From: Flavobacterium sp.
GTDB lineage: Bacteria > Bacteroidota > Bacteroidia > Flavobacteriales > Flavobacteriaceae
Length of the DNA stretch: 64,000 bases
NCBI GenBank assembly: GCA_012837155.1
Contig: CP051546.1
Span: forward strand, 467,474 to 531,473
Direction of reading: 5' to 3'
The notes under the pieces are model-generated. The model made no database searches, was not told the origin of the DNA, and worked only from the letters and a program-made list of their open reading frames with translations. This document shows positions 30,584 to 38,980 of the stretch, piece by piece. Position 1 is the stretch's first letter; each line of letters begins with the position of its first letter. Position numbers and translations under genes: made by a program.

Positions 30584-30641
30584 GTTCAACACGAGTTTCA
30601 TTGTTCGTGCTGCGCACGCAACGAAACCCTAGCTGTTAGCG
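30584..30641 (-). repeat. attC-like hairpin site B
   Basis: 58 bp from GTTCAAC (30584-30590) to GTTAGCG (30635-30641). Between them is a hairpin: GTTTC then CGTGC (30606-30610), loop TGC, GCACG (30614-30618) and GAAAC (30623-30627), with two unpaired bases on one arm as in attC sites. Site D has the same length with compensating stem changes. On the minus strand the order is CGCTAAC-hairpin-GTTGAAC. Confidence 0.55.
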
Positions 30642-31100
30642 GATGGCCGACCGTTTTCTAAATATTCCAATTAGTAAGTTTACAAAATAAACTGGCTGTC
30701 CAATAAAAATTATCAAAAGAACTATAACTACTAAGCATTGGTTAATTAATTCATAATCGTCAAACAATGGAAAACGACTTTTGCCAATGATATTTGAATA
30801 GAAATATACTAACCAGTAAACAATAAAACCTCCAAACAAAATTACGCAATGAATTAAAGTCAAATAATTTATAAGTTTTCTTTTCAATACTTTTTGGACT
30901 AACCAATATCCACTTCCCAATAGAAGATAACATAATGCAAGTAAAATGGAAACATGGCTATTTGCTATAACGTAATAAGTGTCATGAACATTAATGTCTA
31001 ATACATTGTCGGGTGAGTTCTGTCTCCAAAAACCAATTATAAAAATTATTGCTGAAGTAAGCCAGAAATAATGATAAACTTTTAATTTCTTTAAAATCAT
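30636..31100 (-). CDS. Small membrane protein with a COX1-like HDTYYVI motif (cassette gene)
   Basis: A 154-residue protein with four predicted membrane segments. DINVHDTYYVIANSHVSI resembles the HDTYYVVAHFHY stretch of cytochrome oxidase subunit I, but the rest of that enzyme is absent, so oxidase activity should not be assumed. The stop codon lies inside the core GTTAGC of site B and the start is 34 bp from the core of site C, so the gene fills a cassette bounded by two attC-like sites. Function unknown; short membrane proteins of this kind are common cargo in flavobacteria. Confidence 0.75.
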   Translation of the reverse strand: MILKKLKVYHYFWLTSAIIFIIGFWRQNSPDNVLDINVHDTYYVIANSHVSILLALCYLLLGSGYWLVQKVLKRKLINYLTLIHCVILFGGFIVYWLVYFYSNIIGKSRFPLFDDYELINQCLVVIVLLIIFIGQPVYFVNLLIGIFRKRSAIR

Positions 31101-31133
31101 ATTGTCTTTTATGTGATAGTTCTAACGGCTTTC

Positions 31134-31265
31134 CGCTAACGTTTTGCAGCTACCCGAAGGGCGGGACTTTTACCACAAAACTTGATTTGAAAAACTAATG
31201 TTTCATTAACCACAAAACTGTCTTTGGAACACAAAACCCCGCCTTTTGGGTAGGTGCTGTTGAAC
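31134..31265 (-). repeat. attC-like hairpin site C
   Basis: 132 bp from CGCTAAC (31134-31140) to GTTGAAC (31259-31265). GCAGCTACCCGAAGGGCGGG (31146-31165) pairs with CCCCGCCTTTTGGGTAGGTGC (31237-31257, 20-21 nt) with a few mismatches and bulges. The left core is complementary to the GTTAGCG core of site B at the other end of the same cassette. Confidence 0.5.
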
Positions 31266-31329
31266 TAAACCTTCGGTAGCGCTTTACTAGATTTAGTATC
31301 TTACGAAGATAATTAAAAAAACGTAAAGT

Positions 31330-32285
31330 ATGACTACAAAAAAAAGAATGCAGAAGATTTAAGAGAAAACAAAATACTGAATCAAGCCAAACGGGAAGTT
31401 CCAGGATTTGAGGGGCTTTTAAATCGTTTTGAGCGAACGGTTTCTGTTTTAGGCAGAAGCCAAAGTACTTTTAACAATTATTCCCGTCACGTGGCGGCAA
31501 TCTCGCTCTATTTTGGTAAAATCCCGACCGAACTAGATCCCGAACAAGTGCAGGACTATTTGTTTTACCAACAGAAAAAATCCAAAACACCCTCTCAAAC
31601 TTATTTTAAACACTGCGTTTATGGCCTTCGGTTTTTACTTAAATCCGAAGGATTACCTTATGAATACCTGCGATTGCCCTCGATAAAACACGAGAAAAAA
31701 CTTCCCGTGGTACTTAGTAAGGAAGAAGTTTGGGCTATGCTTCAAAGTGCCAAACTACTCAAACACAAAATTCTCATTGGTTTACTTTATGGCTGTGGAC
31801 TTCGTTGTATGGAAGCCAGAAATGTTCGTTTACAGGATTTGGATTTCGATAGAAAACAACTCAAAGTCGTTCAAGGCAAAGGTAAAAAAGACCGCTATGT
31901 TCCGCTTTCGGTGCATTTAATCCGAGGTTTAAAAAAATATATCGAAGCCGAAAAATCCCAAGATTATCTCTTCAATGGTCAACCTATCGAAAGGGCTGGA
32001 GGCGATTTTGATTCACGGTATTCCCAGCGTGGCGTGCAATGGGCAGTTAGACAAGTTGCCAAAGCGGCAGGTGTGAAAAAAGAAGTACATACCCACACGC
32101 TTCGGCACAGCTATGCCACGCATTTGCTCGAAGACGGTATGGATATTATGACCCTTAAAGATCTTTTAGGACATCAAAATATCGAAACCACGATGGAATA
32201 TCTGCACATTGCCCAACTCGAGAGTCAGCGCATTTTTAGTCCACTCGATACTCTTTTTGCAAAATGCAGCCGCTCTTTGAAGTAG
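31330..32285 (+). CDS. IS91-associated tyrosine recombinase (frameshifted at its start)
   Basis: Site-specific recombinase, about 318 residues when restored. ATG 31330 gives MTTKKK; the frame breaks in a run of eight A (31338-31345), and one extra base gives KKNAEDLRENKILNQAKREV and joins the open frame. A SAM-like N-terminal domain is followed by the catalytic domain: GLLYGCGLRCMEARNV (first Arg), KGKKDRYVPL, HTLRHSYATHLLEDG (HxxR) and LLGHQNIETTMEYLHI (His and Tyr nucleophile). It overlaps the transposase gene by 22 bp. Such recombinases accompany IS91-type transposases in Bacteroidota; it is not an IntI, as I see no IntI-specific insert. Confidence 0.85.
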
Positions 32286-33379
32286 CCGATGTACTGCGAA
32301 AAATTGGTTCCAAAATCGAAAACTATGGATTGAATACTTGGCAACTCCGCACGCTTTCTGCCATAAAAAAATGCAGAACCGCAGAACTAGGTGGTCATAT
32401 AGATGCTTGCGATAGTTGTGGCAATCTCTCCATAAGCTATAACTCTTGCCGCAATCGGCATTGCCCAAAGTGTCAGGGTAAAAACAGGGAAGATTGGATA
32501 GCCAAAAGAGAAACGGAACTCTTACCAGTACCTTATTTCCACGTAGTTTTCACTTTGCCCGAGGCAATCAATTCTTTGGCGATGCACCAGTCCAAAATCG
32601 TGTACGATACCTTGTTTGAAGCCTCTTGGGAAACGCTACAACAATTTGGAAAATCCAAAGAAATGCAAATGGGAATGATTGCCGTTTTGCACACTTGGGG
32701 GCAGCAATTGAGTTTGCATCCACACCTGCATTGCATTGTGCCAGGAGGCGGAGTGGATAAAAATGGAATTTGGAAAAACAGCCGACTCGATGGCAAGTTT
32801 CTGTTTTCGGTAAAGGCATTATCCAAGGTTTTTAGGGCTAAATATTGTGAAAAGCTAAAAACAAAAAATCCGATTGGTTATGAGCAAATCCGTCAGGATT
32901 TATGGCAAAAACCGTGGGTGGTATTTGCCAAGAAACCTTTTGGAAATCCGAAATCGGTGGTGGAATATTTAGGAAGATATACCCACAAAATTGCTATTAG
33001 CAACCATCGAATCAAAGATATTAGTGACCAAAACGTCACTTTTGATTATAAGAATTATCGAATGGCGGGAGTCAAAAAACAAATGACACTCACCCATCAG
33101 GAGTTTATCAGGCGGTTTGCCTTGCATATTTTGCCCAAAGGTTTTGTAAAAATCCGCCATCATGGTTTTTTGAGTAGCACTTGGAAACGTCAAAAATTGA
33201 GGCTTTTACAGGAGAAACTTCTAGTTAAGGTCTTGGAAAAAGCAGAAAAGAAACCCTTTTTACCAAAGTGCCCTTGTTGTAAAACGGGTAATTTGCATCG
33301 AATTGTGGTTTTTGACCAGCGTGGTCCGCCTGCTTGGTATCTTGGCAGTGGCCAAAACCCGATTCCCCGTGAAAGTTAA
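32264..33379 (+). CDS. IS91-family HUH (Y1/Y2) transposase
   Basis: Rolling-circle transposase of 371 residues. An N-terminal zinc domain (HIDACDSCGNLSISYNSCRNRHCPKCQG, seen as CDSCGN and CRNRHCPKC) is followed by the Y1_Tnp core: the HUH metal motif in LHPHLHCIVPGG and the tyrosine region VVEYLGRYTHKIAISNHRI. A C-terminal pair CPCCKTG may bind a second zinc. The frame is intact. Its start lies within the 3' end of the recombinase gene. Confidence 0.92.
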   Translation: MQPLFEVADVLRKIGSKIENYGLNTWQLRTLSAIKKCRTAELGGHIDACDSCGNLSISYNSCRNRHCPKCQGKNREDWIAKRETELLPVPYFHVVFTLPEAINSLAMHQSKIVYDTLFEASWETLQQFGKSKEMQMGMIAVLHTWGQQLSLHPHLHCIVPGGGVDKNGIWKNSRLDGKFLFSVKALSKVFRAKYCEKLKTKNPIGYEQIRQDLWQKPWVVFAKKPFGNPKSVVEYLGRYTHKIAISNHRIKDISDQNVTFDYKNYRMAGVKKQMTLTHQEFIRRFALHILPKGFVKIRHHGFLSSTWKRQKLRLLQEKLLVKVLEKAEKKPFLPKCPCCKTGNLHRIVVFDQRGPPAWYLGSGQNPIPRES

Positions 33380-33446
33380 TTTTATGGGTAAGGGATTTTA
33401 TGCCCATAAGTGAAGGAAAACACAAGAAAACCAAACTTAACTACCT

Positions 33447-33478
33447 CAAAAAAAAAAAAAGAGGCACACTTGCCTCTT
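33447..33478 (-). terminator. Intrinsic terminator, minus strand
   Basis: AAGAGGCA (33459-33466) pairs with TGCCTCTT (33471-33478) around CACT. On the minus strand 13 T follow (33460-33448). It would stop transcripts coming from the cassette gene at 33706-34234 before they run into the IS91 transposase. Confidence 0.75.
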
Positions 33479-33559
33479 GAAATTCTTCTTATTCTTTTAT
33501 CGTAAACCCCATAAGGGATGGATTTGTAATCGGTGAGCCTGTCCTGAGTTTATCGAAGG

Positions 33560-33617
33560 GTTCAACACGAGTTTCATTGTTGGCTCTGCGAGCCCAACGA
33601 AACTCTAGCTGTTAGCA
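33560..33617 (-). repeat. attC-like hairpin site D
   Basis: 58 bp from GTTCAAC (33560-33566) to GTTAGCA (33611-33617). The inner stem is GGCTC (33582-33586), loop TGC, GAGCC (33590-33594), where site B has CGTGC/GCACG: both strands changed together. The 56 bases 33526-33581 are identical to the corresponding part of site B and its flank. Confidence 0.55.
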
Positions 33618-33705
33618 GGAGCACTTTTTTTATTTCTGTTGATATTCTTTAAGATATTCAACAATATTTGGATTTGCTTCGAATAAATGATTTTAATTGT
33701 ATCGT

Positions 33706-34234
33706 TTACTTTAGAGAATCACTACTAAAGCTAACTTTAAACTTTTTATTTTGATACTCAAATAAAGCGTATGGATTTTTTTTAATATTGTAATTTATTT
33801 CTTTTACTCTAACAGTTTCAATGATTCCGTATTCGCTTAGCTGTTTTTTTTCATACTTGTTAATTAGAATTATAAAACTCGTAATTGTTAAAACCAAAAT
33901 TATAAATGAAACGATTCCCATTACGGTCATAAATTTTTTTTTCTTTTGCGACACCAATTTTCGAACTCAAATATTCTTTTTCAATACTAAAATTATAAGG
34001 TGAAAAAAAATCAAAATTGTCAGGTTTTAAAATTAAATCTCGGCTTATCATCATACTTATTAAGACAATACCAATCCAACAAATTGCTATTGAGAATAAA
34101 AGCATTACAGTATATTTATTTAATTCAGAAAGGATTAAATCGTCAGAAGTTCTATACTTCAAAGCTATTAAACAGCCAATAATATTTAAAAGCAAATAAA
34201 AAAAGATATATTTTATTCTTGTTTTAAGATTCAT
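33706..34234 (-). CDS. Hypothetical membrane protein (cassette gene, frameshifted)
   Basis: Unrecognised. Two overlapping frames join at a run of nine T (33934-33942): with one base less, KIGVAKEKK runs into FMTVMGIVSFIILVL and a single protein of about 175 residues results, with three membrane segments (about 8-28, 40-62, 105-130) and a hydrophilic end (YGIIETVRVKE ... YALFEYQNKKFKVSF) that faintly resembles DUF3592-type tails. The stop lies 89 bp from site D and the start 24 bp from a TGCTAAC core at 34258-34264, so it fills a cassette like the gene at 30636-31100. Confidence 0.6.
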
Positions 34235-34418
34235 TTCTCATTTTTTGATAGTGTTCCTGCTAACTCATTTATAGTAGCCATAAAATGACTCCAATCCACC
34301 CAATTTGGGTTGGCTTTGTGCCATAAAAGACTTTGTTTTTCTAGCGAATATAATCAATAATTTCTTGCTGAAATTGCATTTCTAAAGTTTATCTGCAACC
34401 ACAATTTGTGATCACGTA

Positions 34419-36809
34419 TTATGGAGTTTTCAAACTGTCTTTTACAATTGTTACCCTATCTTTTTTGGCGGCATATCGAAGGCTTGAGTTCCATGGTTTT
34501 GCTTCGGCTATTATTGGCGTTGGTTTTATTTCTTCTTTAATTATTACGGCATCATTCAGCACAAAAGGCGTTGGCATCATCCAATAGGCTCTTTTTTTCA
34601 TCAAAAACAAGGGGTTATTCATCAAATCGAAAGAACTTTCCATTAAATTTAAATCTAAAATGCTTGACGCAGGAAGGCTAAATTCAATTTCTAGCGGAAG
34701 TTGATGGACCACATAATAGCTTAAAAGTTTTTTCCCGTTGCGTTCGTATTTTGAAGTTTTTTGACCCAAAAGTGTCATCCCATTGGCTTTAAAATTCTGA
34801 ATTTCTAAATCTTCATTGGCAAAAACATCATAGCGATTGACTTTTCTATTGGGGGTTATCCGAATTTTTAAATAGCGATTGTTCCCAGCGGTGCTGTCTT
34901 TCAGGAATTCGATGGTTGGTTTTGCTATTGTTTTCATTGGCGCATCAGTCCTAAAACTAAATTCGGTTTTGTATTTGCTGGGAAGTGCGTTTAATTTTTT
35001 GGGATTTTTTGGATTTTCTCCTAAATAGGTTTTTGTCCACTCATCTAGATTGGTATCATAAGTTGCCCAAAAAGCTTTGTTTTTGTCGGCATCAAGAAGA
35101 TAGACTAAACTATTAGATTTGGCTTTGCCCAATTCGTAATTTGAGTTATAATGTGCTTTTGCAAAAAAGCCAATGGCTAGTAGAAATAAAATGGAGGCCA
35201 TCATTCCTTTTCGTGTAAACGAACCAAAAATTGGTAGCAATAATCCGAATACTAATGCGGTTAGAATGGCAATTCCAAAAAGCATTTTTAACCCCAAACC
35301 TATTGGTAGCATTTGGATAAATGGAGCAATGAGGAGCAATGTAGGAATGCTTAACAGGAGATTGAATATCCATTTTGACTTTTGTGTAATCACAAAAGAG
35401 GCTAGCATAATTAAACCCGAAAAAACAGGAATTATAAAATAACCTGCTCCTTTTAGGGAGAAAGCAATGCCAAAATTGATAATAATCCAGGCAAATAATG
35501 GCGCAACATAATGGTTCATCGTCAATTTTTTGACCGACACCTTTTGGTAAAAAGCAAAGCAAATGAATAGGCTTAACAAAACGAAAGCTGCAATATAATC
35601 GTGTCCGTTATAGGTAAAACCGTTTAGTAAATCATGGTATTGCGGATATATTTTTAGTACTGTTTTCCATCCAAAAAAGGCAATTAGTCCTGAAAATAAA
35701 AGGGAACCAAAAAACGGAATAAATCCTTTTGCAATCTCCTTGAGCGATAAAATTCGTTTTGCGATTCCAATAAATAGCAAAAGTAAAAAAAGCATAAATG
35801 CGAGGATTGCCATTGGTAAAACCCAGTCAAAAGGATAGCTTATAAAAGAAAACGGAATTGTAAAGTAAACATTGTCATTTTTAGTTTCGGTAGTTTTTAA
35901 ATTGGCATTCGAAAAATAATTCAACAATGGCATCAAATAAGTTCCTTGATGGGCTAATGATTTTGGGTCTAAATGCTGGCTGTCGTCTTGTGCAGAATGA
36001 TAGTTATAATGCCCATCTATAAAAGCAAAATTGTAGCCTTGAATGTTGCCCTCTTCTCTAAAAACTGTCAAATCAGTATCGTTGGGAAGCATTTTATAGA
36101 TGCTGTACATCAAGGAATTTGCCACGGGATATTTTGGATTTGCGGACATAAAATTTTTGACCAATCCTGAATTTCCGTTGTTAGTTTCCATAAACATATA
36201 ACTTGGACCTGAAGAACCTCGCGCTTCAAAATTCAAAACTAAACCTATTTTTTTTGCCCAATGGTGTTTTGTTACAAAAAGGGCAGCCCCGTTTAAACCT
36301 AATTCTTCTCCGTCTGAAAACAGAATTATAATGTCGTTTTTGTGTGCTTTTTTAGTGTACATGAAGGCACGAATACCTTCGAGAATTGTTGCCACGCCCG
36401 AGCCCGCATCGCTTGCGCCGTGTGAAGCGGAATGTGGCGCGCTGTCATAATGCGAAAGCAGTAGTAATGCCTTGTCGCTATTTGTCCCTTTTATTCGTGC
36501 CAAAACATTCTTGCATTTTGTTAAGGTTCCCCAATCCGAAAAAGAAAAGCCTTCTTGAATAGAAGTTTCTAAACCCATTTTTTGCAATTCTTTTACTAGA
36601 TAATTGGCAACAACATCGTGATTTTCGGTACCTACAAAATGAGGTTCTTTAGAAATGTTTTTGACTTGTTCCAAAGCTCTTTTAGTCGAAAATTCCGAAA
36701 GTGGAACTTCATTATTTGGTGTCCCTTGTGGCATCATTGTGTAAAACACCAATCCGAGAATTACAAGAATAAACACAATGGAAATAATGGAGGAATAATT
36801 TTTTTTCAT
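34419..36809 (-). CDS. M28-family membrane aminopeptidase
   Basis: Zinc exopeptidase tethered to the membrane, 796 residues. One N-terminal membrane segment is followed by the periplasmic M28 domain (about 40-320): metal ligands in LSHYDSAP, GASDAGSGVA, FSDGEELGLNG and the final EGNIQGYNFAFIDGHYNYH. Then come about eight membrane segments and a C-terminal beta-rich domain (from about 590). This is the layout of bacterial M28 proteins with a multi-pass region. ATG 36809 (MKKNYSS) is preferred over the one four codons upstream because Lys residues then directly precede the membrane segment. It ends close to the cassette patch. Confidence 0.9.
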   Translation of the reverse strand: MKKNYSSIISIVFILVILGLVFYTMMPQGTPNNEVPLSEFSTKRALEQVKNISKEPHFVGTENHDVVANYLVKELQKMGLETSIQEGFSFSDWGTLTKCKNVLARIKGTNSDKALLLLSHYDSAPHSASHGASDAGSGVATILEGIRAFMYTKKAHKNDIIILFSDGEELGLNGAALFVTKHHWAKKIGLVLNFEARGSSGPSYMFMETNNGNSGLVKNFMSANPKYPVANSLMYSIYKMLPNDTDLTVFREEGNIQGYNFAFIDGHYNYHSAQDDSQHLDPKSLAHQGTYLMPLLNYFSNANLKTTETKNDNVYFTIPFSFISYPFDWVLPMAILAFMLFLLLLFIGIAKRILSLKEIAKGFIPFFGSLLFSGLIAFFGWKTVLKIYPQYHDLLNGFTYNGHDYIAAFVLLSLFICFAFYQKVSVKKLTMNHYVAPLFAWIIINFGIAFSLKGAGYFIIPVFSGLIMLASFVITQKSKWIFNLLLSIPTLLLIAPFIQMLPIGLGLKMLFGIAILTALVFGLLLPIFGSFTRKGMMASILFLLAIGFFAKAHYNSNYELGKAKSNSLVYLLDADKNKAFWATYDTNLDEWTKTYLGENPKNPKKLNALPSKYKTEFSFRTDAPMKTIAKPTIEFLKDSTAGNNRYLKIRITPNRKVNRYDVFANEDLEIQNFKANGMTLLGQKTSKYERNGKKLLSYYVVHQLPLEIEFSLPASSILDLNLMESSFDLMNNPLFLMKKRAYWMMPTPFVLNDAVIIKEEIKPTPIIAEAKPWNSSLRYAAKKDRVTIVKDSLKTP

Positions 36810-36827
36810 TGAAATAAGCATTGGGTT

Positions 36828-37177
36828 CTAAATTTCTTTTTTAACAAGCATATAATAATCCTCTTCTAAAACACGATACCCTTGATCGTAAACAAAATAG
36901 TAGGTGTTTCCCGTTTTGGTTTCTAAAATATTGGTAAAAAACTCAAAATCGAAACCCTTGCTCAAGAGTTTTGATTTGGTTGTTTTGCCTTTTCCATCAC
37001 TATTCAACGCCGATAGAATGCGGTAATTCTTGCGCAATTTGTTGTTCACATTGCGCATAAAATTAGTGCTGTCTTTGTTTATTTTGTTGTTGTAGGCGTT
37101 GCGACAACCGTCGCTACAAAATTTTTGTCTTCGCGACCCACAATTTTATCTCCACATTCCAGGCAGGTTTTGTCCAT
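36828..37177 (-). CDS. Zn-ribbon (DUF2116-type) small protein (frameshifted)
   Basis: Starts at ATG 37177 with MDKTCLECGDKIVGREDK; the frame breaks at the T5 run 37122-37126, and with one added base continues KFCSDGCRNAYNNKINKD to LVKKEI, about 116 residues. CxxC...CxxxC forms a zinc ribbon, as in DUF2116 proteins, followed by a basic helical region. Role unknown; nucleic-acid or protein contacts are possible. It precedes the M28 peptidase gene on the same strand by 18 bp. Confidence 0.75.
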
Positions 37178-37373
37178 AGTTTTGAATGATTAATTATTTA
37201 AAAATCAATCAAATATAATAATTATTTTCCATTTACAAACGGTTACAAATAGTTACAACCGAAAGTAAGTAGTTATCAACCGAATAATTTTTTAAAGCTG
37301 TCGCATCTTTGCCCTGTTGATTGGAACGAACCATTCAACAAACTATATACTAACAATTTAAATTTTACACGCC

Positions 37374-37706
37374 ATGAATGCATTAAGAAACAAAGTACAG
37401 TTAATTGGTCACGTTGGACAAGATCCAGAAATCAAAAATCTTGACGGAGGAAAAAAAGTAGCTAATTTAACAATCGCCACAAACGAGAGTTACAAAAATG
37501 ACAAAGGAGAAAAAGTAGAACAAACCGAATGGCACAAAGTGGTTGCCTGGGGAAAAACTGCCGAAATCATCGAAAAATTTGTGACAAAAGGAAAAGAAAT
37601 TGCCATTGAAGGAAAACTAACTCACAGAAGTTATGATGACAAGAATGGAGAAAAACGCTATATTACTGAGGTAGTTGTGAATGATATTCTTTTGTTAGGA
37701 AAATAA
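37374..37706 (+). CDS. ssb: Single-stranded DNA-binding protein, short form
   Basis: OB-fold protein of 110 residues with the canonical SSB sequence: NKVQLIGHVGQDPEIK, TEWHKVVAWGKTAEI, GKEIAIEGKLTHRSY and ITEVVVNDILLLGK. It stops right after the OB fold and lacks the acidic DDDIPF-type tail that recruits repair proteins in standard SSB, so it is likely a second, specialised copy (for example for recombination or competence). It stands alone with its own terminator at 37724-37761. Confidence 0.93.
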   Translation: MNALRNKVQLIGHVGQDPEIKNLDGGKKVANLTIATNESYKNDKGEKVEQTEWHKVVAWGKTAEIIEKFVTKGKEIAIEGKLTHRSYDDKNGEKRYITEVVVNDILLLGK

Positions 37707-37723
37707 CACAAGTATTTTATAAC

Positions 37724-37761
37724 AAATAAGGGTTTCTAGAAATGGAAATCCTTATTTTTTT
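37724..37761 (+). terminator. Intrinsic terminator after ssb
   Basis: AAATAAGG (37724-37731) pairs with CCTTATTT (37750-37757), with weaker pairing inside, followed by T up to 37761. Confidence 0.8.
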
Positions 37762-37793
37762 GTATTGTTCTTAATGTAATTTTGAAAAACAGC

Positions 37794-38479
37794 TTACAAT
37801 AATTTGTCTAAAACATCGGTCATTTTTTCGAAAGTGCTGAAGTTTTTGTGTGCTACTTTATAGTCAATTCTTTCGTGAGCCCAAGTCGTGTGAAAAGGAA
37901 TATGTGCCGCGTGTCCGCCAATGGCCAAAACTGGCAAAACATCCGATTTCAAGGAGTTGCCAATCATAAAAAATTCTTCGGGTTTTATCTCCAAACGTTT
38001 TATCAAGTCGGAATAATCTTTTTCTTGCTTGTCTGACATGACCTCGATATGATGAAAATAATGACCCAAACCTGAATCGTGTAATTTTCGACGTTGGTCT
38101 AATAAATCGCCTTTAGTAGCAACAATTAATTTATATTTCCGTACAAAGCGTGCAAAGTTTCCTCGACACCGTCTAATAAAACTATTGGTTTTTCGAGTAA
38201 TTCTTTTCCGTATTCGATAATTTTTTCAATGACTTCAACCGAAATAGTATTATTCGAAATTTTCATAGCCGCTTCAATCATCGAAAGAATGTAAGCCTTG
38301 ATGCCGTAACCATAGATTTTTAAATTATCAATTTCGACCTTAAAAAGCTCTTGCGAAATTCCTTGATGCGACAAATAATCTCCCATCAAATCACAGAATT
38401 TTTGCTCTGTTTCTAGAAAATACGTTTCGTTTACAAATAAGGTATCGTCAGCGTCGAAAGCAATTACTTTTAGATTCAT
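37794..38479 (-). CDS. HAD-family hydrolase (frameshifted)
   Basis: Haloacid-dehalogenase fold phosphatase, about 228 residues. ATG 38479 gives MNLKVIAFDADDTLF with the nucleophile Asp (DADDT). The frame breaks at 38136-38138: one added base turns LYGNIN-stop into LYGKYKLIVATKGDLLDQRRKLHDSGL, restoring the second motif (VATKG), then the last motif MIGNSLKSDVLPVLAIGG. Substrate unknown. The first eight codons are repeated at the start of the next upstream gene. Confidence 0.85.
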
Positions 38480-38492
38480 TTTTTTAGTTTTT

Positions 38493-38969
38493 TTATCCGA
38501 TACTAAAAAATAACAAAGCAATAAAAGCACACAAAATATGTATCGCAGCTATTAATGCAATGCTTATTGTCACTTTATCATTTTTTGAATTGGGCTTGTT
38601 CCATACGGCAAGAATTGTTGTTGAATGCGTATCATCTAGCCATAAGTTTAAATCGATTAATCCTTCTAAATAACCAAAAATGAATGTTATAGTCAGCACA
38701 AATCCTCTTTGGTTGAAAGATTTTTGCATCGAAAAAGCAATAAAAATGATGAGCCAAACTTTAAAAACTATCCTAAAAACAATTTTTATGAAATTTAATG
38801 TTTTCTCTGTAACTACTAAATTTAAAAGAATATATAATGCGATTACGCTAGTAAAAATAGTGTGTATTTCCCATAAAATTTCAGAAACTATCGGATGAGC
38901 ATTGAATAGTATTTGCCATATTCCAAGTGCAAATAACCATGTCAAAAAGGCAATTACTTTTAGGTTCAT
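38493..38969 (-). CDS. Hypothetical four-helix membrane protein sharing the HAD gene's first codons
   Basis: Not recognised. The 158-residue protein has four to five membrane segments and polar ends. Its first eight residues, MNLKVIAF, are identical to those of the HAD protein that follows 14 bp downstream, and the DNA around both starts (38951-38973 and 38461-38483) matches at 22 of 23 positions. This suggests that the gene was inserted at or duplicated with the HAD start. Both are on the minus strand and likely co-transcribed. Confidence 0.7.
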   Translation of the reverse strand: MNLKVIAFLTWLFALGIWQILFNAHPIVSEILWEIHTIFTSVIALYILLNLVVTEKTLNFIKIVFRIVFKVWLIIFIAFSMQKSFNQRGFVLTITFIFGYLEGLIDLNLWLDDTHSTTILAVWNKPNSKNDKVTISIALIAAIHILCAFIALLFFSIG

Positions 38970-38980
38970 TTTTATTTATT

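Larger units (their letters stand above)
31330..33379 (+). mobile_element. IS91-type element: tyrosine recombinase + HUH transposase
   Basis: Two overlapping genes form the standard two-gene IS91-type layout. Exact ends are not determined; the element lies inside the interval 31266-33559, whose two flanks match the flanks of the 280-bp spacer at 30306-30583. A short palindrome TATCTT-ACG-AAGATA (31297-31311) precedes the first gene. The 326 bp after the transposase (33380-33705) hold a terminator, the repeated flank and site D. Confidence 0.8.

Noticed and set aside
30405-30617. 70-codon open frame on the minus strand in the gene-free spacer
   Set aside because: It begins inside attC-like site B and translates the REP flank (VEPFDKLRTG), a common artefact of such repeats; no start signal or family resemblance.
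31330-32285. Integron integrase for the attC-like sites
   Set aside because: It overlaps an IS91-type transposase in the standard pairing and shows no IntI-specific insertion; on the wrong strand and side for a classic integron platform.
35146-35562. 138-codon frame within the M28 peptidase gene
   Set aside because: Same strand, different frame inside an intact long gene; composition is a shadow of the membrane-segment coding.
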